Shown here piece after piece: positions 31,201 through 39,075 of a stretch of 44,345 nt of DNA. The notes beneath the pieces were generated by a model. It saw only the letters and a list, made by a program, of their open reading frames with translations. It searched no databases and was not told the DNA's origin. How positions within the stretch are numbered: position 1 is the first letter of the stretch; every line of letters starts with the position of its first letter. Both the position numbers and the translations under genes were made by a program. The stretch lies in assembly GCA_023460975.1 (NCBI GenBank), contig JAEWOG010000085.1, positions 1 through 44,345 of the forward strand. The letters run 5' to 3'. This DNA comes from Actinomycetes bacterium (GTDB lineage Bacteria; Actinomycetota; Actinomycetes; Propionibacteriales; Nocardioidaceae).

Positions 31201-31596
31201 GCCGAGCACGAGGCCACCGACTGGTTGCGCGTGATGGTCGAGATCCGCGATGCCGGGCTCGCCGAGCCACTCCCCCTCCCGCTCAAGACCTCGCTCGCGC
31301 TGGCGCAGGAACTGCGGATCAGCGGCGACCCGACGGCCGCCGATGCCAAGGCGCTGCGGGAGTGGCAGAGCTCGCGCTTCGACGACTCGGGGTTCCCCAA
31401 GGAGGATGCCGATGTCTGGCATGTGCGGGCCTGGGGCGAGCACTGTCCGTACGACCACCTCGCGGCGCCCCTGCGCGCCGCCGAGCCGACCGCCGTGCCG
31501 CACCTCGACGCCGTCCACGCCCAGCACCGGTTGGCCGCGTACGCCTGGCGCACGTGGGGCGCGATGCTGGCGCAGGAGAAGGTGAGGGCGGGCTGA
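28219..31596 (+). CDS. recC: Exodeoxyribonuclease V subunit gamma (RecC)
   Basis: A 1125-aa protein of usual RecC length. The N-terminus LHLHVGERTDLLSDGLADLL and VVVPARGVERWLTQRLA are typical of RecC. The chain has the folds of inactivated SF1 helicase and nuclease domains, and no intact Walker A is present. GEHTGGVRPPAVPLGELLSAL and RTFFRDRLQI mark the C-terminal half. It holds the complex together, splits DNA strands and would scan for a Chi-like sequence; the actinobacterial Chi is not known to me. It is the first gene of the three-gene operon. Its stop shares one base with recB ATG. GTG 28219 is supported by TAGGCT 6 nt upstream. Confidence 0.93.
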   Translation: MTLHLHVGERTDLLSDGLADLLAQPLADPFASEVVVVPARGVERWLTQRLAHRLGVGARGGDGVCAGVRFVTPHSLTALLLGRLDDDPWLPDAVVWPLLEAMDACLPEPGFETLARHLGHAATGEEAELRRSRRYAVARRLAGLISSYAVQRPAVLTDWREGRDTDGTAAPLPSDLVWQAELYRRLLPRVEAAPPDVRHAETLQRLREGAAGLDLPPRLSLFGHTRVSRSEVELLSALGELRDVHLWLPQLSTTLWSDLEPYAAAGPVLRSADTSADAVGHPLLASLGRDSRELRRSLGAVATTSSRTAPPAPDTLLGWLQDDLRANRAPHPDVRAGRAVREDDLSVQVHACHGAARQIDVLREALLGLLADDPTLEPRDILVMTPDIETYAPLISAGFALADVAGDDTGHPAHGLRVRLADRSPGATNPLLTLAATLVDLVGARLSATEVLDLATTAPVRARFGFDTDALERISRWVDAASIRWGYDHTDRARFGLSLGDNTWLVGLRRMLLGAAVSGEGHRVLGGTLPLDDVGDGDLVVLGRFAEFLERLHRFLERAHRADGAAEWAEALGEAVHMIAATPDDQAWQRAQFDREIERIAAGQRAHGVTLRHADVRALLRHRLRGRPTRSNFRTGSLTVCTMTPMRSVPHRVVCLVGLDDGVFPRAASVDGDDVLGRAPLTGERDGRAEDRQLLLDAIGAATDHLVITYSGRGEHTGGVRPPAVPLGELLSALDATAAGAVRGQVLVAHPLQPFDEANLVPGRLGRPTPFSFDTAALAGARAARTPEVQVRDRVPEPLPVRREEDVSLADLHAFFVHPVRTFFRDRLQISTPAESDELRDGIPITLDALEQWAVGDRLISDVLAGADPTESMTAEQLRGTLPPGELGRTALSAVVAKVQPLYGAAVQLRDGAQPRVVDVDVDLGDGRRLRGTVGDLFGNRRVSVTYSNLGAKQRMAGWLDALALAAGHSDESWTVHSLGKHRSGGQIAMVPPLAEHEATDWLRVMVEIRDAGLAEPLPLPLKTSLALAQELRISGDPTAADAKALREWQSSRFDDSGFPKEDADVWHVRAWGEHCPYDHLAAPLRAAEPTAVPHLDAVHAQHRLAAYAWRTWGAMLAQEKVRAG

Positions 31597-34500
31597 TGGA
31601 CTCCTTCGACATCGCCGGCCCGCTCCCGACGGGCACCACGCTGCTCGAGGCGAGCGCGGGCACGGGCAAGACGTGGACGATCGCGGCGCTGGTGACCCGC
31701 TACGTCGCCGAGGGCGTGGCAGCGCTCGACGAGTTGCTGGTGGTCACCTTCACCCGCGCCGCGAGCCAGGAGCTGCGCGAACGCGTGCGCGAGCAGCTGC
31801 TCGGCGCCGTACGCGCCCTCACCGTGACGCCTGAGGAGCCCGACGCGCTCGAGGCGTGGCTGCTGGACGCCACCGACGCCGAGCGCCACGCCAGGCTTCG
31901 TCGCCTGACCCACGCACTGGCGTCCTTCGACGCGGCGACGATTGCGACCATTCATCAGTTCTGCCAGATGGTGCTGCGCAACCTCGGCGTCGCGGGCGAC
32001 TCCGACACCGAGGCGACGCTGGTGGAGGACCTGGAGGACCTCACCACCCAGGTCGTCGACGACCTCTACCTCGCCCGCTTCGCGGCGGAGCCGACCGCAC
32101 CGTGGTCGCGCGCCGAGGCGCAGGCGATCGCCCGCGCCGTGGTCGTCGATCCGCGTGCCTCGATCGAGCCCTCGGGCGTCGCCGAGGACGACCCGGACTC
32201 CCTGGTGGGCGGTCGCGTGCGGTTCGCCCAGGACGTCCGCGCCGAGCTCGACCGCCGCAAGCGGCGCCTCGGGGTGTTGTCGTACGACGACCTGCTCGGC
32301 CAACTCGCCGACGCGCTCGAGGGCACGCACTCGGCCGCCGCCGAGCGGATGCGTGGGCGCTGGAAGGTGGCGCTCATCGACGAGTTCCAGGACACCGACC
32401 CGGTGCAGTGGCAGGTCTTCGAGCGAGCTTTCGACACCGTGTCGACGTTGGTGCTCATCGGCGACCCGAAGCAGGCGATCTACGCCTTCCGCGGCGGCGA
32501 CATCGTCACCTACCTCAACGCGGCCCAGCGGGCCACGACGCGACAAACCCTGGCCATCAACTGGCGTACGGACGCGGGCCTGGTCGAGCGCATCGGGGTG
32601 CTCCTCGATGGCGCCGCGCTCGGTGACGCGCGGATCACGGTGCACCCCGTCACCGCGCACCACTCCGCCTCGCGGCTCGTGGGTGCTGGCGACCCGCTCC
32701 GGATGCGTGTCGTACGTCGCGCAGAGGTGGGAGCGGGCCCGCGGGCGAAGCCTCCGATCGGGGTGTGGCGCGAGCACGTGGCCGCCGACCTCGCCGCCGA
32801 CGTGAAACGGCTGCTGACAGGCGGCGCGCGCTTTGAGGGCCGGCCGCTGAAGCCGGGCGACGTGGCCGTACTGGCCGGGCGTCGCAACGACCTCGACCGC
32901 TTCCAGGCAGCGCTCGCCGAGGTGGGCATCGGGTCCGTGGTCACGGGCGGCGGATCGGTGTTCCACTCGCCCGCTGCGGCCCACTGGCTCACGCTGCTGG
33001 AGGCTCTCGAGCAGCCGCACCGGATCGCACGGGTGCGCGCGGCGGCGCTGACCCCGTTCCTCGGACACCAACCCGCCGAGCTCGACGGCGAAGAGGCCCT
33101 GGCCGACACCGTCTCCACCACCATCCGCGAGTGGTCGCGGATCATGGCCGATCGCGGCGTGGCAGCGGTGATGGAGTGCTCCGTCCTGGCCGGCCTGACG
33201 CAGCGGTGCCTGGGCGTCGAGGGAGGCCAGCGGATGCTGACCGACCTGCGCCACATCGCCGAGGCGCTGCACCAGGTCGCGGTCGCCGACCAGTCGACCG
33301 TCGTGGGGTTGCTGGGATGGCTGCGATCCCAGGTTGCCGAGGGCAAGCGCGAGGTCAGCTCCGAGCGGACCCGCCGCCTCGACTCCGACGCGGACGCCGT
33401 CCAACTGGTGACGATCCACGGCAGCAAGGGCCTCGAATACCCCGTCGTCTACCTTCCCTCCCTGTGGGACCGGCACGTTCGCGAGGCCGACGTCCCGCTC
33501 TACCACGACGCCGACGGCACCCGCTGCCTCGACGTCGGCGGACCGTCCCAGCACCACGCCGCGGCGCTGGGCGTGCAGCGCACCGAGGAGGCCGACGAGT
33601 CTCTGCGCCTGCTCTACGTCGCCCTCACGCGCGCCCAGTCGCAGGTCGTTGCCTGGTACGCCCCCAGCAACAACACCCCCGACTCCGCCCTGCACCGGGT
33701 GCTGTTCGGTCGCCGTCCAGGCGATGCGCAGGTGCCCGAGCGGCTGGCCGTGACCGGGGACGACGAGATCGTGGGCACGATCGGGGCGTGGCGCGACGCC
33801 GGGGCGCTGGTCCCGGAGCAGTCGCTGGTGCTGCCGGTCAGCCCGACGCCGCTGCCCGTCAGCGAGTCGACGCTGTCCGCGCGGCGATTCGACCGGACGA
33901 TCGACCTCGGCTGGGTGCGCACCTCCTACACGGCGCTCGCGCGGCCCCTCTCGGAGGCACCGGGCGCCCACGCCGGCCTGTCCGAACCCGAGGACGCCGA
34001 CCTGCTGAGCGAGGAGTCGTACGAGACGTTCGGGGAGGACACCACCGACTCTGAGACGCTCGCGCAGCACGCCGCCCTCGCGGCCGTGCCGAGCCCGATG
34101 GCCGACCTGCCGATGGGTGCGGCGTTCGGGTCGTTGGTGCACGCGGTGCTCGAGCACGCCGACCCGGCGGCAGCCGATCCGGTGGCCGAGTTCCGCGCGC
34201 ACATCGACGAGCAGCGGGTGTGGTGGCCCGTGGCGGACCTCGACCCGGACGCGCTCGCGCAGGCGCTGGCCGCCGTCAACGCCTCCCCCCTCGGGCCGCT
34301 GGCCGGGGGCGCCCGGCTGGGCGAGGTGCTCGCCGCGGACCGGCTGGCCGAGCTCGACTTCGAGCTGCCCCTCTCCGGCGGCGACGATCGTGCGTACGTC
34401 ACCGACGAGGTGCGCCTCGGCGACCTCGCCCCGATCCTGCGCGCTCATCTGCCCGAGGGTGACCCGGTGGGACGCTTCGCCGATCTCCTCGACCAGACCC

Positions 34501-34931
34501 CGGCCCTGGCCGAGCAGCCCTTGCGGGGCTACCTCACCGGCTCCATCGACGTGGTGATGCGCGTCGAGGTGGAGGGGGCGACTCGCTACCTCACGGTCGA
34601 CTACAAGACCAACCGCCTCGGCGACACGCTGCAGCCGCTGACCGCCCACGACTACCGCCCCGAGGCCCTCGACGAGGCGATGGGGCATTCCGACTATCCA
34701 CTCCAGGCCCTGCTCTACACCGTCGTCCTGCACCGCTACCTGCGCTGGCGGTTGCCCGACTACGACCCTGAGACCCACCTGGGCGGGGTCCTCTATCTCT
34801 ACCTGCGCGGGATGTGCGGCGCCGACACCCCGGTGGTCGGCGATGACCCGTGCGGAGTGTTCTCGTGGCGCGCACCCGTGGGTCTGGTGCTGTCCCTGTC
34901 CGCCCTGCTCGACGGCGAGGTGTCGCGATGA
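31596..34931 (+). CDS. recB: Exodeoxyribonuclease V subunit beta (RecB helicase-nuclease)
   Basis: A 1111-aa UvrD-type SF1A helicase fused to a nuclease. Walker A is EASAGTGKTWTIA (K25); motif Ia is VVTFTRAASQELRERV; Walker B is LIDEFQDTDPVQW; then IGDPKQAIYAFRGGD, TIHGSKGLEYPVV and LLYVALTRAQSQV. The C-terminal nuclease has FGSLVHAVLEHAD and VDYKTNRLG (D1002, K1004), so the active site looks intact. It moves 3' to 5' and degrades DNA at breaks before RecA loading or single-strand annealing, depending on the organism. It is translationally coupled at both ends (TGATG with recC, ATGA with recD). Confidence 0.95.
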   Translation: MDSFDIAGPLPTGTTLLEASAGTGKTWTIAALVTRYVAEGVAALDELLVVTFTRAASQELRERVREQLLGAVRALTVTPEEPDALEAWLLDATDAERHARLRRLTHALASFDAATIATIHQFCQMVLRNLGVAGDSDTEATLVEDLEDLTTQVVDDLYLARFAAEPTAPWSRAEAQAIARAVVVDPRASIEPSGVAEDDPDSLVGGRVRFAQDVRAELDRRKRRLGVLSYDDLLGQLADALEGTHSAAAERMRGRWKVALIDEFQDTDPVQWQVFERAFDTVSTLVLIGDPKQAIYAFRGGDIVTYLNAAQRATTRQTLAINWRTDAGLVERIGVLLDGAALGDARITVHPVTAHHSASRLVGAGDPLRMRVVRRAEVGAGPRAKPPIGVWREHVAADLAADVKRLLTGGARFEGRPLKPGDVAVLAGRRNDLDRFQAALAEVGIGSVVTGGGSVFHSPAAAHWLTLLEALEQPHRIARVRAAALTPFLGHQPAELDGEEALADTVSTTIREWSRIMADRGVAAVMECSVLAGLTQRCLGVEGGQRMLTDLRHIAEALHQVAVADQSTVVGLLGWLRSQVAEGKREVSSERTRRLDSDADAVQLVTIHGSKGLEYPVVYLPSLWDRHVREADVPLYHDADGTRCLDVGGPSQHHAAALGVQRTEEADESLRLLYVALTRAQSQVVAWYAPSNNTPDSALHRVLFGRRPGDAQVPERLAVTGDDEIVGTIGAWRDAGALVPEQSLVLPVSPTPLPVSESTLSARRFDRTIDLGWVRTSYTALARPLSEAPGAHAGLSEPEDADLLSEESYETFGEDTTDSETLAQHAALAAVPSPMADLPMGAAFGSLVHAVLEHADPAAADPVAEFRAHIDEQRVWWPVADLDPDALAQALAAVNASPLGPLAGGARLGEVLAADRLAELDFELPLSGGDDRAYVTDEVRLGDLAPILRAHLPEGDPVGRFADLLDQTPALAEQPLRGYLTGSIDVVMRVEVEGATRYLTVDYKTNRLGDTLQPLTAHDYRPEALDEAMGHSDYPLQALLYTVVLHRYLRWRLPDYDPETHLGGVLYLYLRGMCGADTPVVGDDPCGVFSWRAPVGLVLSLSALLDGEVSR

Positions 34932-36673
34932 CCGAGGTGTTCGAGCCGTACGAGCTCCCCGACGCCGATGCGGCGGTGGCCGCCGATGGTCTGCTGGCGA
35001 CGTTCAATGCCGCGGGGGTGTTGACCTCGGCCGACGTGCAGGTGGCGCGGGCGCTGGGCAGCATCGGCGGCGAGGCGGACGAGCGGGTCCTGCTGGCGGC
35101 CGCGCTCGCGACCCGGGCCGTACGCAGGGGGTCCATCTGCGTCGCGCTCTCCGACCTCATTGAGCAGGGCACCGACACGCTTCCGTGGCCCGACGATGCC
35201 GAGTGGGGTGCCGCCGTGGCTGCCAGCCCGCTGGTCGCCTTGGGGGCATTGCGCTGGGACAACGACCTCCTGTATCTCGACCGCTACCACGAGCAGGAGA
35301 CGCAGGTCCTGACTGATCTGGTGGCCCGCTCGGCGCGGCCGCCCGTGGTCGACGAGCCGCTGGCCCGAGCCACCCTCGACCGCGTGTTCGGGGCACCCAC
35401 CTTCGCGGAGCAGCACGCGGCGGGGCTCCGGGCGCTGGGTCAGTGGACCACCGTCCTCACCGGCGGTCCCGGGACGGGCAAGACCACGGCCGTCGCCGGC
35501 CTGCTGGCCGCCCTCCATGCTCAGGCCGAGACGAGCGGACGCGCCGTACGGATCGCACTGGCCGCCCCCACCGGGCGGGCGGCTGCGCAGTTGCAGGAGT
35601 CCGTGGAGCGCTCGGCCGCCGGTTTCGAGGCAACCGACCGCGAGCGGATCCAGGGACTCGAAGCGATGACGCTGCACCGGCTGCTGGGGTGGCGGCCCGA
35701 CAACGCGACCCGGTTCAAGCACCATCGCGGCAACCGATTGCCCCACGACGTGGTCGTGGTCGACGAGACCTCCATGGTGTCGCTGACGATGATGGCGCGA
35801 CTGTTCGAGGCCGTCCGTCCCGACGCCCATCTGGTGCTGGTGGGTGACCCCGATCAGCTGGCGTCAGTGGAGGCGGGCGCCGTGCTGAGCGACCTCGTGC
35901 ACGGCTACGCGGGCATGGCGGACTCCCCCGTGGCGACGCTGCGGACCACCCACCGGTTCGGCGGGTCGGTGCAGCTCCTGGCGGAGGCGCTGCGCGGCGA
36001 CGACGTGGAGGCAGTGCTGGCCGTGCTCCGCTGTGGTGCCGACGACGTGGAGTGGTGGGAGGACGAGGACCCCTCGCCCCGGCTGCGGACTCTGCTGACC
36101 GGCAAGGCGGCCGCCCTGCGCAGCGCGGCCGCGCGCGGAGCCGACGACGCGCTCGCCGTCCTCGCGGAGCACCGCCTCCTGTGCGCGCACCGCGAGGGTG
36201 CGCGCGGCGTGCGGTTCTGGAACCGCCGGGTCGAGACGTGGCTGGCCGAGCTCGGTGACCTCGACCTGCGCGAGGCCCCGTACGTCGGTCAGCCTGTCCT
36301 CCTGACCACCAACGACCGCACCCTCGGCGTGTGGAACGGCGACGCGGGCGTGGTCGTGAGGACCGACAAGGGCCCGAGGGTGGCGCTGATCGGCGGTACC
36401 GAGCGCGTGCACCCGCTCTCGCGTCTGGGGGAGACCGAGACGATGCACGCCCTCACGATCCACAAGAGCCAGGGCAGTCAGGCCGCCGAGGTGACCGTCC
36501 TGCTGCCCGACGTCGAGTCGCGTCTCCTGACCCGCGAACTCCTCTACACCGCCGTCACGAGGGCCACCTCTCGCGTACGCGTGGTCGGCACCGAGACAGA
36601 GCTGCGGGCCGCCTTCGACCGCCGAGTCCACCGGGCCAGCGGCCTGCGGGACCGGTTGCGCAGCGGGTCCTGA
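34928..36673 (+). CDS. recD: Exodeoxyribonuclease V subunit alpha (RecD helicase)
   Basis: A 581-aa SF1B helicase, the 5' to 3' motor of RecBCD. Walker A is GGPGTGKTT (K185), then AAPTGRAAAQL, VVDETSMVSL (Walker B), VGDPDQLASVEAGAVLSDL, TIHKSQGSQAAEVTVLL and LLYTAVTRATSRVRVVG. The N-terminal 150 residues match the RecD scaffold domain that binds RecC. The start overlaps the recB stop by 4 bp. It completes recCBD in the usual actinobacterial order. Confidence 0.94.
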   Translation: MTEVFEPYELPDADAAVAADGLLATFNAAGVLTSADVQVARALGSIGGEADERVLLAAALATRAVRRGSICVALSDLIEQGTDTLPWPDDAEWGAAVAASPLVALGALRWDNDLLYLDRYHEQETQVLTDLVARSARPPVVDEPLARATLDRVFGAPTFAEQHAAGLRALGQWTTVLTGGPGTGKTTAVAGLLAALHAQAETSGRAVRIALAAPTGRAAAQLQESVERSAAGFEATDRERIQGLEAMTLHRLLGWRPDNATRFKHHRGNRLPHDVVVVDETSMVSLTMMARLFEAVRPDAHLVLVGDPDQLASVEAGAVLSDLVHGYAGMADSPVATLRTTHRFGGSVQLLAEALRGDDVEAVLAVLRCGADDVEWWEDEDPSPRLRTLLTGKAAALRSAAARGADDALAVLAEHRLLCAHREGARGVRFWNRRVETWLAELGDLDLREAPYVGQPVLLTTNDRTLGVWNGDAGVVVRTDKGPRVALIGGTERVHPLSRLGETETMHALTIHKSQGSQAAEVTVLLPDVESRLLTRELLYTAVTRATSRVRVVGTETELRAAFDRRVHRASGLRDRLRSGS

Positions 36674-36733
36674 CCGGGCGCGGATGCGCCCCGAGCACCT
36701 CCGTCACGAAACATGCCTGTCACCGGCAGGCGC

Positions 36734-36739
36734 TAGCCT
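36734..36739 (+). promoter_or_regulatory. -10 element TAGCCT for the ACT-domain gene
   Basis: TAGCCT ends 6 nt before GTG 36746 and only 3 nt before GTG 36743. It favours the second GTG as start. Confidence 0.4.
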
Positions 36740-36745
36740 CGGGTG

Positions 36746-37360
36746 GTGCCCTTCCTGCTGCGCGTGTCCCTGCCCGACATCCCCGGTTCGCTGGGACGAC
36801 TCGCGAGCGCCATCGGTGAGGCGGGCGGCGACATCGAGGCCATCGAGATCGTCGAGAAGCGCGACGGCTCGGCCGTCGATGATGTGCTCCTCGAGATGGC
36901 GCCCGGAGCGATGCCCGACTCGGTCGTCTCGGCGTGCAACGTCCTCGACGGCGTCGAGGTGCTGTGGATCTCGCGCTACGCCGCGGGCGGCAACCTGTTC
37001 CTGGACCTCGAGGTCGTCGAGGACCTCACCGAGGACCCCAGCAACGCACTGGATCTCGTGGTGGATCGCCTGCCTCTGGCCTTCCGCGTGGACTGGGCCG
37101 TGCGGCTGCGCCGCGGTGCCGGCATCGACGGAGCCGAGGTGGTGCACTCGGCCGGTGGCGCGCCGAGCGACCTGTCGTGGCACCGCATCGACGGCCCGGA
37201 GCGACTGCCCTCCACCGACGAGGTGACGGTGCTGTGCGCGGCGCCGATGGGCCCCGACATCGTCGTCCTGGGGCGCCGCGGCGGCCCGGAGTTCCTGGAT
37301 TCCGAGCTGGCGCGCCTCGCCCACCTGCTGCAGCTGTCGCGTCACATCAGCCGCGCCTGA
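36746..37360 (+). CDS. ACT-domain protein, unknown function
   Basis: A 204-aa protein. An N-terminal ACT domain (about 1-70) starts FLLRVSLPDIPGSLGRLASAIGEAGGDI, the classical D-x-PG-x-L amino-acid-binding entry, and a second less clear regulatory-like half follows (VLWISRYAAGG to the end) with LPLAFRVDWAVRLRR. No catalytic domain is attached. It may be a stand-alone amino-acid sensor; the ligand is unknown. GTG 36746 is chosen on promoter spacing, though GTG 36743 is equally in frame. It converges with the WS/DGAT gene (9-bp gap) and lies 72 bp after recD, from which it is probably independent. Confidence 0.82.
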   Translation: MPFLLRVSLPDIPGSLGRLASAIGEAGGDIEAIEIVEKRDGSAVDDVLLEMAPGAMPDSVVSACNVLDGVEVLWISRYAAGGNLFLDLEVVEDLTEDPSNALDLVVDRLPLAFRVDWAVRLRRGAGIDGAEVVHSAGGAPSDLSWHRIDGPERLPSTDEVTVLCAAPMGPDIVVLGRRGGPEFLDSELARLAHLLQLSRHISRA

Positions 37361-37369
37361 GCGGCGCCC

Positions 37370-38791
37370 TCAGCCCGCGACGGGGCTGGCGGACTCCTCG
37401 GACCATCCGGTGAGCGCTGCGAGTTCCTCGAAGCCAGCCTCGAGCGCGGCGCCGTACGCTCCCGGGTCGCGCAGCGCATCGCCGAAGGCCAGCACCGTGA
37501 CCAGCATCCGGTCGCCATAGCTGAGCGCAGAGACGTTGCAGCCGATGCCGTTGCTCGGCGGGCCGCAGACATAGATCCGCGACACGGTCCGTCCGCGCAA
37601 CTCGTAGGGGTGGTCGGAGCCCCGCACGTTGGAGACCAGCACGTTGGCGTCGACGTCGGCGGTGGCCTCGCGCAACCGCTCCCCCACTCTCCGCGTGCCC
37701 CGGGCCAGCAAGGCAGGGGGCACGACGTCGAGCAGCTGCGGGACGGTGGAGACGCCGAACGCGCGCAACTGCTCCTTGCACTCACCCGTCACCCGGGCGA
37801 TCACCGCCAGCCGCTCCAGCGGGTCGGGGACGTCGGTGGCCAGAGTCGTGGTGAGGCTCCAGAAGGAGTTGCCGCTGGTGCGCTCGACCGGTTCCTCGGG
37901 CGCCTCGGCGACCGGCATGTTGCACAGCAGCGACCGTTCGGGGAGGCCGTCGCGGGCAGCGAGGTAGTCACCGGTCCCCGCACTCACCACGGCGAGCAGG
38001 ACGTCGTTGAGGGTGGTCTCGGTGTGCTTGCGCACGTGTCTGAGTCCGGCCAGCGGCAGGTCCACGGTGACGCAGGCCCTCGCCGGGGTGAATGCATCGT
38101 TCAACTCCGTGAGCGGTGCGCCCTCGCTGATCGGCGGCACCTCGACCTCGGCGCGGGCCTTGGCTGCGCGCAGCCGCCCCACGCCGCGCCACACGCCCAG
38201 GAGGGCGCCCAGGATGAGGAACACGGAGATGAGGTGGGTCCACAACGCGCCGAGCACCAGCCGCAGGGCGCCGGGCGGGGTCTGGGGCGCGTACGGACCA
38301 CCGCGCCACACCGGGCCCGTGACCTCGTCGCTGAACAGTCGGTGCATGAGGGCCACCGCGGCGGTGCCGTCGGCGATGGCGTGGTGGAAGTGCAGCGAGA
38401 TCACCTGCCGGGACTCCGGGAGCCCGTCGATGAGGTGGATGCGCCACAGGGCGCGGTCCGTCGGCATCGGCTCCTCGGCGAGCCGGGCGATCACTGTGTC
38501 GAGATCGAGGCCGGCCCACGGGCCGTGGCGCACGTCCACGACGTGCAGGTGCGCGTCCAGGTCGAAGGCGGGGTCGTCGACGGCGACGGGATGGTGCAGG
38601 CCGCCCGGTACGGCCACGATCCGCTGCCGGAAGGCCGGCATCTCGTCGAGCCGGCCGAGCACGTGCTCGCGCACGTCGTCGACGGTGAGCGGGCGCCCTG
38701 GTTCGAGCACCGCCCACGTCACGTTGAACATGGGCTGCCAGCTCGCCTCCATGGCGAGGAATCCGCTGTCCGTGCCGCTCAGTCGGTGCAC
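37370..38791 (-). CDS. Wax ester synthase/diacylglycerol acyltransferase (WS/DGAT)
   Basis: A 473-aa bifunctional acyltransferase. RLSGTDSGFLAMEASWQPM is the family N-terminus, and HFHHAIADG carries the catalytic HHxxxDG (H136, H137, D141). The C-terminal half has LNDVLLAVVSAGTGDYL, ADVDANVLVSNVRGSDHP and GIGCNVSALSYGDRM, all WS_DGAT_C signatures. It joins acyl-CoA to a fatty alcohol or diacylglycerol, making storage wax or triacylglycerol at the membrane. GTG 38791 is chosen because AGGGAG precedes it by 7 nt and family proteins start here; upstream in-frame sequence is unlike the family. It is divergent from the megasynthase gene, so a shared role in a lipid product is plausible. Confidence 0.93.
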   Translation of the reverse strand: MHRLSGTDSGFLAMEASWQPMFNVTWAVLEPGRPLTVDDVREHVLGRLDEMPAFRQRIVAVPGGLHHPVAVDDPAFDLDAHLHVVDVRHGPWAGLDLDTVIARLAEEPMPTDRALWRIHLIDGLPESRQVISLHFHHAIADGTAAVALMHRLFSDEVTGPVWRGGPYAPQTPPGALRLVLGALWTHLISVFLILGALLGVWRGVGRLRAAKARAEVEVPPISEGAPLTELNDAFTPARACVTVDLPLAGLRHVRKHTETTLNDVLLAVVSAGTGDYLAARDGLPERSLLCNMPVAEAPEEPVERTSGNSFWSLTTTLATDVPDPLERLAVIARVTGECKEQLRAFGVSTVPQLLDVVPPALLARGTRRVGERLREATADVDANVLVSNVRGSDHPYELRGRTVSRIYVCGPPSNGIGCNVSALSYGDRMLVTVLAFGDALRDPGAYGAALEAGFEELAALTGWSEESASPVAG

Positions 38792-39075
38792 CCCACCACT
38801 CCCTGCCTCGTGCTGCGCCACCGCAACCGGGGCCGCGCTCGGCGCACCATTCCAGATTGCACCGGCGACCGCCACCGTCGGTCTCCGGAAATGAAACCGC
38901 CTGACGAACAACGGGTTACACCTTGTCGTGATCTGTGTCATATTCCTCTGGCGGCCTCGTTGCAGTCATGCCACGCTGCCGCAGCGACATGTGACTGGTC
39001 GGTAGCAAGGGAGGGCCGCCGATCCGCGCTCGGCTTCGGCCGGGGGTCACGCCTATGGCAAGGAGGGAGCCTGCC
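38792..39075. other. Divergent promoter region between the WS/DGAT and megasynthase genes
   Basis: 284 bp without a supported gene. It is less GC-rich near 38925-38990. It must contain both promoters, but no -10/-35 pair stood out. AGGAGGGAG (39061-39069) is a near-perfect Shine-Dalgarno 6 nt before ATG 39076. The megasynthase mRNA therefore has a leader, unlike many genes here. Confidence 0.45.

Noticed and set aside
28075..34778. Two very long minus-strand open frames (about 1150 and 1284 aa) opposite recC and recB
   Set aside because: Antisense shadows of high-GC genes. Their composition (Arg, Gly, His, Val-rich) is artefactual, while the plus strand has complete RecC and RecB motifs.
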